Source of the DNA: an uncultured Bacilli bacterium | GTDB taxonomy: Bacteria > Bacillota_I > Bacilli_A > RF39 > UBA660 | DNA: 37,238 bases | Direction of reading: 5' to 3' | Assembly: GCA_944331945.1 (NCBI GenBank) | Contig: CALVJC010000068.1 | Coordinates: 1 to 37,238, forward strand | Shown here: one piece after another, positions 22,868 to 33,600 of the stretch | How the letters are laid out: each line of letters begins with the position of its first letter | Position numbering within the stretch: position 1 is the stretch's first letter | Program-made: the position numbers and the translations under genes | Notes under the pieces: model-generated | Told to the model about the DNA's origin: nothing | What the model saw: only the letters and a program-made list of their open reading frames with translations | Database searches by the model: none

Positions 22868-23299
22868 ATGACGAATTTATTATCTTATACAAGTAAAGAA
22901 TTGGATTTGTTAGCTAGACTTATGCGTGCTGAGGCAGTTGGTGAAGGGGAATATGGTATGTTGATGGTAGGAAATGTAGGAGTGAATCGGGTTTTGACGA
23001 ATTGTTATACTTTTCGTAATATTAAAACAATTACGCAGATGGTTTATCAAAATCCTGGTGGGTTTGCAGGAATTAATAGTTCGCTTTTTGCCTCTGGTTC
23101 CACAATCAAAGAACGTGAGTTGGCGCAGAGAGTTTTAAGTGGGGAATATTATTATCCTGCTACGAATGCTCTTTGGTTTTATGCTCCTAGTGGTAGTGCT
23201 TCTTGTATTGCTACTTGGTATGATCAAGCTTTGGCTGGGCGCTTTAAAAATCATTGCTTTTATGAGCCAGATCCTGGAATTTGTCCCCCTCTTCATTAG
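22868..23299 (+). CDS. SleB/CwlJ-family cell-wall hydrolase (Hydrolase_2)
   Basis: The 143-residue protein opens with LLARLMRAEAVGEGEYGMLMVGNVGVNRV, the SleB/CwlJ core with the catalytic Glu of RAEA. TFRNIKTITQMVYQ, FAGINS and ALWFYAPSGSA follow and complete the domain. SleB and CwlJ cleave spore-cortex peptidoglycan during germination, but related stand-alone domains occur in organisms that do not sporulate. There is no signal peptide and no peptidoglycan-binding domain, as in CwlJ. TAGGTGAT precedes ATG 22868. It ends 37 bases before pta. Confidence 0.88.
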   Translation: MTNLLSYTSKELDLLARLMRAEAVGEGEYGMLMVGNVGVNRVLTNCYTFRNIKTITQMVYQNPGGFAGINSSLFASGSTIKERELAQRVLSGEYYYPATNALWFYAPSGSASCIATWYDQALAGRFKNHCFYEPDPGICPPLH

Positions 23300-23336
23300 A
23301 AGGCCTTTGCTTATTAGAAGATATAAGGAGAGAATT

Positions 23337-24341
23337 ATGGAATTTATCGAAACAATTAAGGATAGAGTACGTCATTTAAAAAGAAAAAGAATTGTATTAC
23401 CAGAAACGGATGATATTCGGGTTTTAAAGGCGGCTAGTATCGTTTTAAAAGAAGATTTTGCAGATATTATTTTAATTGGGAAAAAGGAAGAAATTTTGTC
23501 TATTTCTAAACAAGAGAACCTTGATTTGGAGTCTTGTTCTTTTGTGGATCCCGAGACTTTTTTCGATAGAGAACTTTTGATTGATCATTATTATGAACTA
23601 CGAAAGCATAAAAATATTACTCATGAGGAAGCAGAAAAAGCTTTACTTGATTATCCTACCTTTGGTGCTATGCTTGTTCGTCTTGGTTATGCGGATGGAA
23701 TGGTTAGTGGGGCTGTTCATTCGAGTGCGGATACCTTGCGCGTTGCTTTACAGATTATTAAGACTTCAAAGATTCAAACGGCTTCTTCTTTCTTTTTGAT
23801 GGTTACACCGCGGGTAGAATATGGAAGTGATGGGGTTTTTGTTTATTCTGATTGTGGAATGAATCAGAATCCTACTAGTGAACAACTTGTGGATATTGCT
23901 TATAGTAGTGCGGAAACATTCCGCTTGTTAGTGGAAAAAGAACCTAAGATCGCGTTTTTATCGCATTCTACTTATGGTTCTTCGAAATGCTCTGATCAAG
24001 AGAAAGTGGTACGGGCGGTTGCTTTGGCGAAAGAGAAATATCCTGATCTTTGTCTTGATGGAGAATTACAATTTGATGCGGCCATCATGGAAGAAGTTAG
24101 AGAGAAGAAAGCGCCAGGTAGTCCATTAAAGGGGAGTGCTAATGTTTTGATTTTCCCTGATTTGGATGCAGGAAATATTGCTTATAAAATTACCGAACGG
24201 TTAGGTCTTGCGAAAGCCTATGGTCCTATTACACAAGGGTTAGCGAAGCCAATCAATGATTTATCAAGAGGATGTAACGAATTTGATATTGTGGGTGCCA
24301 TTGCTATTACGGCTTTACAAGCGGAAGAAGTAGATTCATGA
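23337..24341 (+). CDS. pta: Phosphate acetyltransferase
   Basis: This 334-residue enzyme converts acetyl-CoA and phosphate to acetyl phosphate, the first step of acetate formation with ATP gain through acetate kinase. The PTA_PTB signatures are present: IVLPETDDIRVLKAA at the start, GMVSGAVHSSADTLR, SHSTYGSS, DGELQFDAAI, and SANVLIFPDLDAGNIAYK near the end. The length is that of the short, single-domain form. The frame is open further upstream from 23139, overlapping the hydrolase gene, but AAGGAG before ATG 23337 gives the start. It overlaps the next gene by four bases. No ackA is in the window. Confidence 0.97.
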   Translation: MEFIETIKDRVRHLKRKRIVLPETDDIRVLKAASIVLKEDFADIILIGKKEEILSISKQENLDLESCSFVDPETFFDRELLIDHYYELRKHKNITHEEAEKALLDYPTFGAMLVRLGYADGMVSGAVHSSADTLRVALQIIKTSKIQTASSFFLMVTPRVEYGSDGVFVYSDCGMNQNPTSEQLVDIAYSSAETFRLLVEKEPKIAFLSHSTYGSSKCSDQEKVVRAVALAKEKYPDLCLDGELQFDAAIMEEVREKKAPGSPLKGSANVLIFPDLDAGNIAYKITERLGLAKAYGPITQGLAKPINDLSRGCNEFDIVGAIAITALQAEEVDS

Positions 24342-25225
24342 TTTTAAATGTTAGTGGTCGTACGGATATTGTTGCTTTTTATAGCGAATGGTTTTTTCGA
24401 CGAATGGAGGAGGGGTATCTTGATGTGAGAAATCCCTTTTATCCAAAGCAAGTAAGTCGAATCTTTTTTTCTTGTGTGGATGCGATTGTTTTTTGTACGA
24501 AGAATCCAATCCCTTTGTTACCTTATCTTGATAAAATTACGATTCCTTATGTGTTACAAGTTACTTTAACGGGATACAAAAGAGATATTGAACCTTTTGT
24601 GCCAGATAAGAAAAAAGTAATAGAAGCGATTAAGAAGATCAGTGAGAAAATAGGGAAAGAGAATGTTTATCTTCGTTATGATCCTATTTTCTTAAATAAA
24701 AAGTATACCTTGTCTTATCATATTCGAGCATTCGAAAAGTTAGCATCTTTGCTTTCTTCTTCGGTGTCTTGTGTTATTATTTCTTTTTTAGATGATTATA
24801 AGAACGTACGAGAGCATCAAAGTGATTTGCAAGTAATTCCTTTTGCGGAAGAGGATTATAAGACGTTAGGTCTTTCTTTTTCATCGATTGCCAAGAAGTA
24901 TGGGATGACGATTCAAACTTGTGCGGAAGAGAAAAATTTAGCTTGCTATGGCTTTCAGATAGGAAGTTGTGTGGATGCTTTTTTGGCTTATCGTTTAACC
25001 GGGAAAACGAAGTGGAAAAAATGGAGTGCCAGAAAGAATTCTTTTTGTCATTGTGTTCAGATGACGGATGTAGGGGTTTATAATACTTGTAGACATTTTT
25101 GTCGTTATTGCTATGCTAATTATGATGAGAAAAAAGTACGAGAGAATCAAGAGAAACATATTCCTTCTTCTTCTTGTTTAATTGGTACGGTAGAGGAAGA
25201 AGATATTGTTAAAGTTTGGAAATAA
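24338..25225 (+). CDS. DUF1848 family protein, possible radical-SAM-like metalloprotein
   Basis: The 295 residues match DUF1848: an opening NVSGRTDIVAFYSEWFFRRM, VDAIVFCTKNPIPLLPYL, VLQVTLTGY, VYLRYDPIFL, and a Cys-rich end with CHCVQMTDVGVYNTCRHFCRYCYANY. The C-terminal CRHFCRYCYA group could bind an iron-sulphur cluster. The fold resembles spore photoproduct lyase-type TIM barrels, and biochemical function is unknown to me. It starts inside the pta stop (ATGA overlap), so the two are translated together. Its link to acetate metabolism is unexplained. Confidence 0.85.
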   Translation: MILNVSGRTDIVAFYSEWFFRRMEEGYLDVRNPFYPKQVSRIFFSCVDAIVFCTKNPIPLLPYLDKITIPYVLQVTLTGYKRDIEPFVPDKKKVIEAIKKISEKIGKENVYLRYDPIFLNKKYTLSYHIRAFEKLASLLSSSVSCVIISFLDDYKNVREHQSDLQVIPFAEEDYKTLGLSFSSIAKKYGMTIQTCAEEKNLACYGFQIGSCVDAFLAYRLTGKTKWKKWSARKNSFCHCVQMTDVGVYNTCRHFCRYCYANYDEKKVRENQEKHIPSSSCLIGTVEEEDIVKVWK

Positions 25226-25304
25226 ACTTGTCTATCTTTGTCAAATTTTCTCTTTTTTTATCATTTTCTCTTTTCTCCTTTTTTTCTTTCCTATATAATT
25301 AATA

Positions 25305-25335
25305 GTACGCCTCTAAAAAAAGAGGGGTACTTTTT
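25305..25335 (+). terminator. Hairpin with T tract before the gene at 25351
   Basis: GTACGCCTCT (25305-25314) pairs with AGAGGGGTAC (25321-25330), nine pairs around one G-G mismatch, and five T follow. It most likely ends the pta-DUF1848 transcript. TATAAT at 25294-25299 would start a transcript right at this hairpin, so it may also shape the next gene's leader. Confidence 0.7.
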
Positions 25336-25350
25336 CTTGGAGATGATGAA

Positions 25351-26481
25351 ATGATTAATAGTAATAAACAGAATGAAAAAGCTTATACCGTGACAATTGT
25401 TTCTAGTAAAAAGAAAAGCCGGAAATTATATTTTATTCCTATTTTGATAGTTCTTTTCTTTTTCTTAGTAACAATTAATTATTTTACGAATCAATTACAA
25501 AGCAAAAAGATATTTGCTGAAAGTGTAGAGAAATTATCCACAGAAATTGTGGATATTTTTTCCCTTGATGAAGGGAGTATTTCTTCTTCTTTTTCCTTTC
25601 AGTTTGATGTTTCTATTGCTTCGAAATTAAAGGAAGAAAAGCCAGCTTTTTTACCATATTATCAATTGATTGAGAATCTTTCTCAGTTTCAATATCTTTT
25701 TCAAATGACAGAGAACAATACAAGTAAAAATTTAAATTTCATGGGATTTAAAGAGGGGGAAGAGCGTTTTGCTTTTCAATCTAGTTATCAAAATCAACAT
25801 CTTTATTTTTCTTTTGCTCCTTTTACTTCTTCGATTATAGATTATGGTGTTATTCCTTCTTTTATTACGAATCTATCTTCTTTTAAAACAGTGCTTACTC
25901 AAAAGTATTTGAGTGAGGAAGAAGGTGTTTTTTCTTCCTCTTCTCAAAAACAAAAACGTCTTCGTCTTAGCTTTTCCAAAGAAGAATTAGAAGAGTTTTC
26001 TCCTTTTCTTGCTTCGCTTCTTAGTTCTTATTTTGATCTAGAAACATTAGCGGTTCAGGTTTATTTGAATCCGGTTACGGAAGAAGCAGAAATGCTTGAG
26101 GTCTTGTTAAAAGATACAAAAGGACAAATTCTTTCGTTTGGTTATCGTGATTCTACCTTTGTTTTTATGAGAGAGGGGCAAGTTCTTTATCATCTTTCTT
26201 ATGAAAAAAGAGAAGGGGAAGTGCTGTTTACTTTAACCAATAAAAAAGAAAATACCCTTGCTTCTCTTTCTCTTAAGAAAGGGATAGGGTATTCTCTTAC
26301 CTTTGTTGGTTTTGAAAATCAAAAGGAAGTTTTCCGTCTTTCAGGAAGTTTTGAAAAGATAGAGGTAGTGCCTCGTTCTTTTGAGGTTACTTCTTCTGTT
26401 CCATGGGATCAAGTAAGAGATTCTGTTTTACAAACGATGAAAAAAACATTTTATTCTTACTTATATCAAATGGATTTCTAA
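25351..26481 (+). CDS. Membrane-anchored extracellular protein of unknown function
   Basis: The 376-residue protein has a short Lys-rich start, one membrane helix (about residues 27-46), then a long outer part of about 330 residues dominated by beta strands and by Ser, Phe and Glu. No repeat, lipobox or catalytic motif is seen. I do not recognise the family. Regular alternation of charged and aromatic residues (FGYRDSTFVFMREGQVLYHLSYEKREGEVLFTL) suggests an elongated beta-sandwich or LolA/BamE-like substrate-binding sheet. GGAG precedes ATG 25351 by nine bases. The end overlaps the 3' end of pgi, on the other strand, by 21 bases. Confidence 0.7.
   Translation: MINSNKQNEKAYTVTIVSSKKKSRKLYFIPILIVLFFFLVTINYFTNQLQSKKIFAESVEKLSTEIVDIFSLDEGSISSSFSFQFDVSIASKLKEEKPAFLPYYQLIENLSQFQYLFQMTENNTSKNLNFMGFKEGEERFAFQSSYQNQHLYFSFAPFTSSIIDYGVIPSFITNLSSFKTVLTQKYLSEEEGVFSSSSQKQKRLRLSFSKEELEEFSPFLASLLSSYFDLETLAVQVYLNPVTEEAEMLEVLLKDTKGQILSFGYRDSTFVFMREGQVLYHLSYEKREGEVLFTLTNKKENTLASLSLKKGIGYSLTFVGFENQKEVFRLSGSFEKIEVVPRSFEVTSSVPWDQVRDSVLQTMKKTFYSYLYQMDF
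25534..25561. repeat. Intragenic DnaA-box-containing hairpin with T run
   Basis: TTATCCACA (25534-25542) is a perfect DnaA-box match. TATCCACA (25535-25542) and TGTGGATA (25548-25555) form an eight-pair hairpin with a five-base loop, followed by six T (25556-25561). The whole lies inside the coding region at 25351-26481. Confidence 0.5.
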
Positions 26482-27645
26482 ATCAGGATTTTCTTTCAGA
26501 GATTGGGTGAGTTTTTTCTTGTAAATTTCTACTCCATTTTGATTGTAGTATGGTACCTCTAAAAGGTATGATCCCATCATAGTAGAAAGGTAGAAAAAGA
26601 AGATTAGATAACCCATGTTCCATTCATTTTTTTCATCCATCGTGATTCGAATATTTGGAATATTATTTTCTAAATGTGAGTTACAAATACTTTCTTCTAG
26701 TTTTTCTTCTAAGAAGTTAAAATCTTTGTTTTTTTGGATCGCTCTAATGTGGGTTTCAAAGCAAAGGGATGGTCCTTCTTGTAAGTATTGTCCTAGGGAG
26801 TGAAGATCTCTACTATAAACAAGAGAGATAGGGAAGAGTCCTTTTCCTTCTTTTCCTTCCGATTCGGCCAAGAGTTGTTTGAGCCATTCGGTGAAGTAAG
26901 ATAGTTTTTCATCATAGATGGTGAAGGCTTCTAGACTTTTTCCTTCTTGATAAAATTTGTGGCGAAGAAAGGCGTAGGTATAAGCCTTTTCTTCGTCTTT
27001 TTTTGCTTGTTTGGCTCCTTCTAGTAGAGATTTTATATCAAGTCCTGCTACTTCAAGGGGAAGAAGTCCTACGGTTGATAAAACAGAGAAGCGACCCCCA
27101 ATATCTTCTTCAATGGTAAAGCGTTTGATTTGATATTGGTTTGAGAACTCATATAATTGTCCTTTTTGTTGATTAGTAGTAATTATGATTCTTTCGTTCC
27201 ATTTTTCCTGATATTTTTCTTTTAAAAGGGGAAGAAGTTCTTTTAAAGTGAGGATCGTTTCAAGGGTATTTCCAGACTTTGAAATGACATTTAGAATGAT
27301 TTCTTTTTCTTTTAAATAGTCTTTTAATTCCTCTAAGGAGTCTCTAGGAATGGTTGTTCCGGTAAAAATGATTTCTGGTGTTTCCTTTTGATAAGGATTT
27401 CGCATCGCTTCATAAAGAGCTTTGGCTCCAAGGAAGGAACCGCCAATTCCGATGACGAGGAAAATATCGCAGTTCTTTTTGATCTCTTGTGCTGTTGTTT
27501 CTATTTCAGTTAAGTTTTTTTCTTGGCGCTCTAAATCATACCATCCTTTCATGTTGTCTTCTTCTAAGAATGTTTTTTTGATTTTTTCTTTTTTCTTTTG
27601 CTCTTCGCTATTTAGACTATAGTGATGAAAGTCAAATGTTATCAT
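26461..27645 (-). CDS. pgi: Glucose-6-phosphate isomerase
   Basis: The 394-residue enzyme interconverts glucose-6-phosphate and fructose-6-phosphate in glycolysis. Family motifs are clear: VIGIGGSFLGAKA (phosphate-binding), VISKSGNTLET, DIGGRFSVLSTVGLLP (signature 1), AESEGKEGKGLFP and QNGVEIYKKK (the base Lys). It is about 50 residues shorter than Bacillus Pgi, mostly at the N-terminus, with the GWYDL segment retained. GGGAGG lies five bases before ATG 27645. The start overlaps the glucan synthase stop by four bases (ATGA), so they form an operon. In that setting it may link fructose-6-phosphate to glucose-6-phosphate for UDP-glucose supply. Confidence 0.97.
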   Translation of the reverse strand: MITFDFHHYSLNSEEQKKKEKIKKTFLEEDNMKGWYDLERQEKNLTEIETTAQEIKKNCDIFLVIGIGGSFLGAKALYEAMRNPYQKETPEIIFTGTTIPRDSLEELKDYLKEKEIILNVISKSGNTLETILTLKELLPLLKEKYQEKWNERIIITTNQQKGQLYEFSNQYQIKRFTIEEDIGGRFSVLSTVGLLPLEVAGLDIKSLLEGAKQAKKDEEKAYTYAFLRHKFYQEGKSLEAFTIYDEKLSYFTEWLKQLLAESEGKEGKGLFPISLVYSRDLHSLGQYLQEGPSLCFETHIRAIQKNKDFNFLEEKLEESICNSHLENNIPNIRITMDEKNEWNMGYLIFFFYLSTMMGSYLLEVPYYNQNGVEIYKKKLTQSLKENPDLEIHLI

Positions 27646-30600
27646 ATTTTTCCTCCCTTGATTTCAATCGAATGCGTTTTTTTATCATTACTTAACGGAA
27701 TGTCGTTCTTGATTTCTTGTTGGTCTAAAGTAATTTTGGTTGTTTTGCTTTGCTGAAAGGTAATTTCATAAGTTGTATCTTTATAATGATAGGTTAAGTG
27801 ATAGCTTTGGAATGGAATCTTATCTATGTCGAAATGGAGGGTTTTTCCATATTTGCGGAAGCCGAGAAGTTCTTCGATTCCTACTTTATAGAACCATGCG
27901 CTACTACCGGTATACCAAGTCCAACCACCTTTGGCATAGAAAATCTTATGGGTGTAGATGTCAGCAGGAATGACATAAGGTTCTACTTGATAGATTTGGC
28001 AGTCTTCTTTGTTCATGGTATGAGAGATTGGATTTAACATAGTGAAGACATTTAGGGCTTCTTCTTTTTGGCGAAGATGAGAAAGCGCCATAATATACCA
28101 AGCGACAGCATGCGTATATTGACCTCCATTTTCTCTTAGACCTTGAGCATAGTTTTGAATATAGCCAATATCGTGCCAATTTTGAGTAAATGGTGGGGTT
28201 AGAAGTTTTACTAAGCCATGTTTGGTATCAACTAATTTTTCTTCGACGGCTTCTAAGATTGTTGGTATTTGTTCTTCGGTAGCGATATCGGTTAAGATAG
28301 CAAAGCTTTGAGAAATCAGATCGATTTGGCATTCTTGACTATCCATGCCTCCTATTTTGGTACCATCATCGGCGATGGCTCTTAGATAATAGGTTTTGTC
28401 CCAACCATTTTTTAAGAGGGCTTCTTTTAGATCTTGTTGTTGTTTTTGATAAGTTTCTACTTCCTCTAGATTTGTTTTTTGACAAAGTTTGATGTAACGA
28501 GATAATACTTCATAAAGGAAGAATCCTAACCAAATACTGGTTCCTTTTCCTTTGATTCCGATATGGTTCATACCATCGTTCCAGTCTCCACCTCCCATGA
28601 GAGGGAGTCCGTTTTCGCCCATTTCCTTTTTAGTTTTTTGCATAATGATCTTTAAGTGTTCTTTTAAAGGCCATTTTTCTTCTGTATAGTAGTATTCCAT
28701 TCCGCGTTCTTCTTCGTGTTCTTCTAATAGTGGTCCGACGACAAAAGGAATTGGTTCTTCTAAAATACTGGTATCATTTGTTTTTTCTATATATTCATAA
28801 GTTGCATAGACTAACCATAAGTAGTCGTCTTTGAAGCGAGAACGAAGTCCAAAGCGACTTGTTTCATGCCACCAATGTAAGACATCTCCTTCTCTAAATT
28901 GATGCATAGCACAGTTGATAATTTGCTTTTTGGCATATTCTTGATGGGTGGTAGCAATGTTCATACAGTCTTGTAATTGATCGCGGAATCCAAAGGCTCC
29001 TCCGACTTGATAGAAACCAGAACGTGCTAGAATACGGCAGGCAAGTGATTGATATAAGTACCAACCATTCATCATATAATTGAAGCGATTGTCTTCTGTT
29101 TCTATGGTGATTTTACCTAATTCTTTTTCCCAATGTTCTTTGGTTTGCTTCTCTAATTTTATGGCTTCTTCTACTGTTGTGATTTCAAAAGGATCTTGAT
29201 TTTCTTTGCAACCAAGGAAGAATGCTATCGTTTTTTGTTCTTTGGCTTTTCCTTTGACTTTTATGGTAATTCCTTTGATGACTGGTTGATCGATAAAGGA
29301 GATAATTGGTTCGGTTGCTTTTAAATATACGATATTGTCTCGGAATTGTTTGGTATAACCATTTTGAATTAAGAGAGCATTTTGATTTTGGTCAAAAGTA
29401 GTGATTAAATGGCGGATGGTTGTATCTTCGCTTTCTCCTAGAACTGGATTCATAAAGTAGGTTAGGTTGAATTCTTGATCTTGTTCAAAGGTAATGGTTA
29501 AGAGATTTACTTTTACCTTTTTCTCTTTTGGAACAAAGATGGTGTTCTTGAAGAAATTTTCTTTGGTTTTGGTTTCGAAGATACTATAGCCAAATCCATG
29601 CGTACACTTGCTAAAATCAATTCGAATGTTATCTTGGAAGAATCCTTCCGATGGATCATCTAGCATGGTGTCATTGGTCCAGGTGGTGAGTTTGTATTCT
29701 TTGCTATTAAAGGCATAAGTGAAGCCATTGTTGGTGTTGGTAATGACGGTACCAAAGTTTTCACTAGCTAAGACATTGCTCCAAGGCATAGGGGTGTTCC
29801 GATTATAGATGACGTATTCTTTTCCATTGTTTTGAAAGCCGCCAAATCCATTGTCAAATTCTAGTTTTGGTTTTTCTATTGGTAGATATTCTAAAGATTT
29901 GCCTTCTTCTTTTTTCTTGGCTTTGTTTTGGACTTGTAAAGAGTCAATATAATCTTTTAGGGAGTGTGTTTTTTTGGTATCAAAGTATAGTCTTGCAATG
30001 CCACGAAGTAAGTTTCGTTCTTCTTCGGTGATTTCATTTGCTTCGATGACTTTGATCATTCCTTTATAAGAAGCGGGATCTTGATAAGAATAGATATAGA
30101 ATAATTCATTTTGAATGACTTCTTTGATCATGCTGGCATGTTCTTCGTCTTTACTGTTTAAAAGAATCATATCCACATAGATACCTCTATTTTTATAATA
30201 TTCGAACATTTTTAAGAGTTCTTTGGTCAAGCCAAGAGAGGTTAAATCGTCAATTTCTACTAAGATGATGGGAATATCTCCAGAAATACCAAAGCGCCAT
30301 AAGTTTTGTTGTGATAGGCGATTGTTTAATAAATAGTCTCTTCTTTCTTGAGATAGGTTGATTTTCGTCGTTTGATAGAGATAATTTAAGGCTTTGTTGT
30401 AACGATTGACATCTTCCGAATTGACGCCTAGTTGTTTGATCATTTTATCCGTGGTTAAGGTGACCATGCGGAAGGCATCTTGAATTTCTTCTTCGTTTTG
30501 ATAGTCTTTTAATATCTCTAAGATTTGTTGTTTACTAGTACCAAAACCATTTAAGATATAGACGGTTTTCTTTTCTCCTGCTAGTAAGGTGATTTTATTT

Positions 30601-33600
30601 CTGATGGAAGCGATCGGATCTAAGTTATCCCCCGTATAATTGGTAAGTGATTTTAAAAGACCACTTGGATTACTATAACTATCATTTCGAGTTAAGAAGT
30701 TTGAACGTTCGGTTTCATAAGTATTTGGTTCTTTAAATTCTTTGCTCCAAAGTTTATGAACAAAGTAGTAGTTATTTTTGTTTCGTTCTTTTCGTTCGAA
30801 AATGAGCGCTTTTCCTTCTTCGCTATATTCTGAGGTTAAGAACATACTATTGAATACTCGATGACTGATATCATTGCGGTTGTTACAAACGATTGGTTCG
30901 GTATAAGTGGTAAGTTCTAGGGTATGAGGTGTTTCACCTAAGTTTTTAAAGGTGATTTTGCGAATTTCGGCATTGTGTTTTTGGGTTACGATAATTTCGG
31001 TGTTGGTTACAATCTCCTGATCAAGTCGTTGATATTTTAAGCGGTCAAGGGCAAAAGTTACTTCGTAACGATCGGGTGTTTTGTTTACTGGGGCATAGGT
31101 GTTTGACCAAATGTTATCGTTTTCTTTCATATAGAGATAGCAGCCATAATCTTGTTCTGATATTTTACGATAACGATTTAATTGAATGTCTTTATAACGA
31201 CTAAATCCATTTCCTTTTTCATTCATTAAAATCATATATCTCGCATTGGATAGAGCGGATACTTCAGGATATTCTTGAATTTCCCGGTAGATTCTAACGT
31301 CGTTTTCAAGGGGTTCTTTCCGATATTCTTGGGCTTTATAATGTCTTATTTTCATGTCAATCATAGGCTTGATTTGTAATTTTTCTTTATTTAAGATGTC
31401 AAAAGCTTCGATTTGAATATCATGCTGAAAATATTTTTGAATGGTTTGATTAGCTAGATAGTTGGCAAGACTTGTTAGGATCATACCTTGATGATGGGCG
31501 AAATAGGCATAAACGATTTCTTGATCATCTATGTCATAGGATTCATAGCATCCAAGTTCTCCAACCATATTGATTTTTTTCCATTTTTGATAGTTCTTAT
31601 AAACTTCTTCTGGATTTTTCGTAAGGGCAATAAAAGAAGCATAAGGACTAATGACTTTTCGATCGGTATCAATGCTTTGAAATTTTAAATAAGGAGTTCC
31701 AAAGGCTTTATATTTGTAATTTTTGGCATCATCTAGAACATTGTATGCTGCTTCACTGATTCCCCAAGGAAGATTTGGAGCGATTTCTTTTTGATATTCT
31801 TTTTGACAATACATGGCAAAGTAATAGCTTTCATCAATTAAGGTATTCGGGTAATCATTCATGAATAAAAGAGGCATATAGTATTCGAAAGAAGTTCCAG
31901 ACCATGAAAGAAGTCCTTTATATTGATGAAATTTGGTTAAGGACTTATCAAGAGCGAACCAGTGTTTATAGGAAACATCTCCTTTGGCAATGGCAATATA
32001 GCTCGTTAGTCTTGATTCACTTGCGAATTTGTCATAATGATACGGTGATTTTTTCTCTTCTAGACTGTCATAACCTACGGTAAAAGTATTTGTTTGCTTA
32101 CTGAATAATTTACTAAAGTCTGCTTTTTTGATTAGTATTTCACAACGCTTTTCAAAGGCTTCTTCTTGTTCTTCTTGATAAAGTTCTTTTAAAACGATAA
32201 GGCTAGCGATGAAGTTTCCACTGTCGATGGTCGATATATAATAAGGAAACATTGGTTCTTTGGTTTTGATATTGTACCAGTTATATAGATGACCATTCCA
32301 TTTTTTTAGTTCTTCTACGGTTGTTAAAATATTATCAAGAAGGGTAAAGGCTCTTTTTCTTGAGATGATTTGTAATTTATAAGCTGATATAATGGCAAGA
32401 ATTGAAAAACTAATATCAGTGGCAGAAGTTTTGATATCGTAAACTTCTTCTCTATTTTTTTGATAATTGTCTGGTATTAAGTAGTTATTTTCTTTGGTTA
32501 GGGCTTGATCAAAGTATTTCCAAGTTTTTTTGGCTAATTCAAATAAGTCTTCTTGATTTTTCTTTGAGAGAGAGATGGTTCTCTCTGTTACTGGTTGTCC
32601 CATGAGATAGAAATAAAGAGGACTTGCTAAGAAGACAATGGAAATCATCAAAACAGCAAAGATATTGACGGGATTTAACCAAAGGACTAAGAGAAGCAGA
32701 AGAATACAAAACCAATAATTACTTTGGAATTTGATCAAGTAGGTATCTAGGGTATTATTGGTGTTATTGGCCGCTTCTTCTGAGGTAACCCAACTAAGAA
32801 GTTTTTTGTGGCTAAAGTACATGCGCCAGATGGATCTTAGAAAAGCATCGAGATATAATTTGGCATGGTAAGGAAGAGAAGAAAAGTCAGCGACAATTTT
32901 TAAGACAATAGATTGTAGTCCGACAATGGTGTTCTGGTATTGTTTGGTTTTGGTGGACCGTTTGTTTTGCGATTTTATTTTTTCAAAGATGAAAAAGAGA
33001 ATTGGTATTAATAAAATAAAGATAACAAAGAGGATCCAAAAATGAGGGGCAGTAGGACTAATGGTGTAAGCTAAAACGATAATAAGAAGTAAGAAGAAAG
33101 GTAAAAGTCCTCGTCTGATATTATCGATAAATTTAAAGCGATGAATGCTATTTAAAGGATTTTTTTTGAAAGCCCAAGATAGTATTTGCATGTCACCTCT
33201 TGCCCAACGATGTTGTCTTTTGGAATCAACTAAGAAGTCACTTGGAAAATCATCGTAAACATCAACATCGGAAACATAACCACACCGAGTATAACTTCCT
33301 TCTAATAAGTCATGGCTTAAGATTCGGTTTTTCGGGAAATGATTGTTTAAAATGACTTCGTTAAATACGGCTAAGTCATAGATGCCTTTGCCATAGAAAT
33401 TACTTTCTTGAAAAACGTCTTGATAAAGATCGGGTACGACACTGGAATAAACATCATATCCTCCTAAACCGGCGAAGGTTTGAGAGTAGGTTGATTGATT
33501 TTCTAAAGAAAGATCAAAGGTTACTTTTGGTTGCATCATACCATAACCTTGAATGACTTTGGTTCTTTCCTTATTTAGTACTGGTTGATTCATCGGATGA

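Noticed and set aside
27773..28179. Several open frames overlapping the end of the glucan synthase gene on both strands
   Set aside because: The GH94 domain on the minus strand is intact through this region; the others lack ribosome sites.
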